From Leptospira johnsonii (GTDB lineage Bacteria > Spirochaetota > Leptospiria > Leptospirales > Leptospiraceae), in contig NZ_BFAY01000006.1 in assembly GCF_003112675.1 (NCBI RefSeq), positions 336,689 to 400,688 of the forward strand: a stretch of DNA of 64,000 nucleotides, read 5' to 3'. Made by a program: the position numbers and the translations under genes. The notes beneath the pieces are model-generated. The model was not told where the DNA came from. It was given only the letters and a program-made list of their open reading frames with translations, and made no database searches. Positions 61,936-64,000 of the stretch are shown piece after piece; positions within the stretch are counted from its first letter, which is position 1, and every line of letters starts with the position of its first letter.

Positions 61936-64000
61936 CTACTCCAGTTTCCGTTTTACTACTGTGACAGTATAAGCTTCGATTGTATCGCCCACTTTGAAGT
62001 CGTTGTAGTTCTCCAACTGGATACCGCATTCGAAATTGTTCACAACTTCGCCCACTTCGTCTTTGAATCTTCGGAGAGACTTGAGTTTTCCGTCGAACAC
62101 TTGGACTCCGTCGCTGATCACGCGGATACCGGAAGCTTTTGTGATCTTCCCGGAAGTAACCATACAACCTGCAATATTTCCGACCTTGGAAACCTTGAAG
62201 ACTTCTCTGATCTCTGCAGTTCCGATAACTTCTTCGATCCTTTCCGGCTCGAGAAGTCCTTCCATCGCCATCTTGATCTCGTCTACAACCTGATAGATAA
62301 TGTTGTAGTATTTGATCTGAACGCCTTCTTTTTCGGCGAGTGCGATGGTTTTAGGATTCGCACGAACATGGAAACCGATTACGATCGCGTTAGAAGCGGA
62401 TGCAAGCATCACGTCCATATCCACGATAGCCCCCGCCCCGGACTGAATTACATTCAGTTTTACATCCGAAGTGGAAAGTTTTTCCAGAGCTTCCTTGATC
62501 GCTTCCGCAGAACCGCGAACGTCCGCTTTGATGATTACTTTCAGTTCTTTTAATGCACCCTGTTTGATGAACTCGTTCATGTTTTCCAGAGTGACTTTGG
62601 AACCTGCAGCTCCTGCGTTTCCGATCCTTTCGAATTCGATACGGTGTTGAGAAATGTTTCTTGCTTCCTTCTCGTCTTCAAGAGCGTCGAAAGGTGCTCC
62701 TGCATCAGGAACTCCGTCGAGTCCGGTTACCTGCACAGGGAAAGCAGGGCCTGCTTCCTTGATCAGATGACCGTAATCGTCATACATCGCACGAACCCTA
62801 CCGGAGAATACTCCTGCCACGAACGGATCTCCTACTCTTAGGGTTCCGTTTTGGATAAGAACTGTTGCAACTGCTCCGCGGCCCGGATCCAGTTTCGCTT
62901 CGACGATTGTACCTTTTGCTCTACGTTTAGGGTTCGATTTCAGATCCAGAACTTCCGCTTGGAGAAGCACTGATTCTAATAGTTTATCGATCCCGATATT
63001 TTCCTTCGCAGAGATCTTGCAATACATAGTATCCCCGCCCCATTCTTCCGATTGAAGTCCATGGTTGGCGAGCTCTTGCATGATCTTGTCTGGATTTGCA
63101 GTAGGTAGATCCACTTTGTTGATAGCTACTATGATAGGAACTTTTGCATCTTTCGCGTGAGACAATGCTTCTAAAGTTTGAGGCATCACTCCGTCGTCCG
63201 CAGCAACCACTAAGATTACGATATCCGTAACCTTGGCACCTCTTGCTCTCATCGAAGTAAATGCTTCGTGACCAGGAGTATCCAAGAAGGTGATTTCCCC
63301 TCTATTGGTTTTTACCTGATAAGCACCGATATGCTGAGTGATCCCACCGGATTCTGTATCAATTACTGATGATTTACGGATGGTATCCAATAGTCTTGTC
63401 TTACCATGGTCAACGTGACCCATGATAGTAACGACTGGAGGTCTATGGATATAATCTTCAGGACTGTCTTTCTCTTCATCGATTAGAGTTTCTTCATAGA
63501 GAGAAACTACTTTTACCTTACAACCGTATTCGTCTGCGAGAATAGATGCAGTTTCCGCATCGATGATATTATTGATGGTCACCATCATACCCATTTTCAT
63601 GAGTTTTCCGATGACATCTCCCGGCTTAAGATTCATTTTCTTAGCCAGTTCTCCTACTTGGACATTCTCCAAAAGAGTGATCTCTTTCGGAACGGAAACT
63701 CCAGTAGGCCCGCTTACTTTCGGTTTTCTATACGATTGTCGGAAGAATTTAGAATTTTCGGAGCCTTCTTGTCCGTCTGGTCTTCCGCCCTTATCTTTAT
63801 CATTACGTTTTTTACCGGAAGGGATTCCTCTTCCTCCCTCTACAGGTCCTAAACCTGGAGGGGGCGCTCCTGTTCCAGGGCCGCCTCTAAATCCGCCACC
63901 CTGACCTGGACCACGGAAACCACCGCCTTGACCACCTTGGCCTCCACGATATCCACCGCCGCCTTGGCCACCCTGACCGCCGCGATATCCACCGCCACCT
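61936..64000 (-). CDS. infB: translation initiation factor IF-2 (5' end beyond window)
   Basis: IF2 is the GTPase that brings initiator fMet-tRNA to the 30S and joins subunits. The frame is open from 64000 to the stop at 61936, so the true start is outside; a TTG at 63672 is only an internal codon. Visible parts: a Gly/Arg/Gln-rich N-terminal region (63886-64000), a basic linker ([15 protein letters not shown]), the IF2N domain ([20 protein letters not shown]), the G domain [29 protein letters not shown] and NKVDLPTA, then domains 2-4. The RGG-type N-terminus is longer than in E. coli. Confidence 0.95.
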   Translation of the reverse strand, partial: GGGGYRGGQGGQGGGGYRGGQGGQGGGFRGPGQGGGFRGGPGTGAPPPGLGPVEGGRGIPSGKKRNDKDKGGRPDGQEGSENSKFFRQSYRKPKVSGPTGVSVPKEITLLENVQVGELAKKMNLKPGDVIGKLMKMGMMVTINNIIDAETASILADEYGCKVKVVSLYEETLIDEEKDSPEDYIHRPPVVTIMGHVDHGKTRLLDTIRKSSVIDTESGGITQHIGAYQVKTNRGEITFLDTPGHEAFTSMRARGAKVTDIVILVVAADDGVMPQTLEALSHAKDAKVPIIVAINKVDLPTANPDKIMQELANHGLQSEEWGGDTMYCKISAKENIGIDKLLESVLLQAEVLDLKSNPKRRAKGTIVEAKLDPGRGAVATVLIQNGTLRVGDPFVAGVFSGRVRAMYDDYGHLIKEAGPAFPVQVTGLDGVPDAGAPFDALEDEKEARNISQHRIEFERIGNAGAAGSKVTLENMNEFIKQGALKELKVIIKADVRGSAEAIKEALEKLSTSDVKLNVIQSGAGAIVDMDVMLASASNAIVIGFHVRANPKTIALAEKEGVQIKYYNIIYQVVDEIKMAMEGLLEPERIEEVIGTAEIREVFKVSKVGNIAGCMVTSGKITKASGIRVISDGVQVFDGKLKSLRRFKDEVGEVVNNFECGIQLENYNDFKVGDTIEAYTVTVVKRKLE
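63886..64000 (-). repeat. tandem Gly-rich repeats in the IF2 N-terminus
   Basis: Coding repeats with protein units [12 protein letters not shown] and GGGFRG. In the visible part the unit [11 protein letters not shown] occurs twice, with two GFRG-type units after. The DNA is correspondingly repetitive and continues past the window edge. Confidence 0.75.

Noticed and set aside
61849..62553. Plus-strand 234-residue frame over infB
   Set aside because: Antisense to conserved IF2 sequence.
63672..63672. TTG at 63672 as the infB start
   Set aside because: The frame stays open to the window edge with IF2-like linker and Gly-rich sequence upstream.

Overview
The window is a gene-dense bacterial chromosome segment that reads as Leptospira (Spirochaetes). 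The grounds are inference from gene content: a RodZ-like/LolA/FtsK block beside infB-rbfA-truB-rpsO-pnp, a heme oxygenase, a YkuI-type EAL protein, a Maf-type flagellin-glycosylation factor, several lipoprotein or Cys-rich secreted proteins, and many unknowns with spirochaete-like signal peptides. Species cannot be fixed from sequence alone. I see no insertion sequence, prophage, CRISPR array or rRNA; this is core chromosome with a few odd genes.

Layout. 1-6.3 kb: the end of a probable NAD+ synthase, a membrane-anchored unknown (-), then a plus-strand run of a Cys-rich lipoprotein, rsmI, a FlgM-like protein, an iron-ADH-fold protein without recognisable metal ligands, a bactofilin and recJ. 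6.3-16.2 kb: pcnB (-), an M23 peptidase and an Lgt-like protein (+), a repeat-bearing gap, a DsbD-like protein (-), an alginate-export-type porin (-), an unknown (+) and glnA (-) behind a textbook sigma-54 promoter. 16.5-31.8 kb: an unknown coil-rich protein, tRNA-Met(CAU), a small Cys-rich exported protein, thiH-thiG-smc (-), a Maf/DUF115 protein, a SrkA-like kinase, then heme oxygenase, MFS transporter, TetR regulator and thioesterase in series, an EAL protein, a small winged-helix-like protein and an EamA transporter (-). 31.9-38.7 kb: two unknowns, plsY, der, smpB and a 1,035-residue midasin-like double-AAA/VWA protein, all minus. 38.7-41.4 kb: aminotransferase, prepilin peptidase and pdxH (+). 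41.4-64.0 kb: one unbroken 22.6-kb minus-strand series, in transcription order infB, rbfA, truB, rpsO, pnp, M16 peptidase, dut, ftsK, lolA-like, rodZ-like, rimO, pgsA, trpD, yajC, an unknown membrane protein, secD, secF, ribD, ribE, ribBA.

How the genes work together. The long minus-strand cluster joins translation initiation and RNA turnover (IF2, RbfA, TruB, S15, PNPase), chromosome and envelope work (FtsK, LolA, RodZ, YajC-SecDF) and riboflavin synthesis. Nitrogen assimilation is represented by glnA under sigma-54 control with a Phe in place of the adenylylated Tyr. Heme breakdown, export and a self-binding TetR candidate form a small regulated module with two palindromes upstream and a 28-bp palindrome at the regulator.

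The most unusual items are the midasin-like AAA/VWA protein with degraded nucleotide and MIDAS motifs, the short SMC with no visible hinge domain, the ligand-less iron-ADH homologue, the Tyr-to-Phe glutamine synthetase with its sigma-54 promoter, and the RGG-type tails on PcnB and IF2. All functional calls rest on motif reading by eye; no database search was run.
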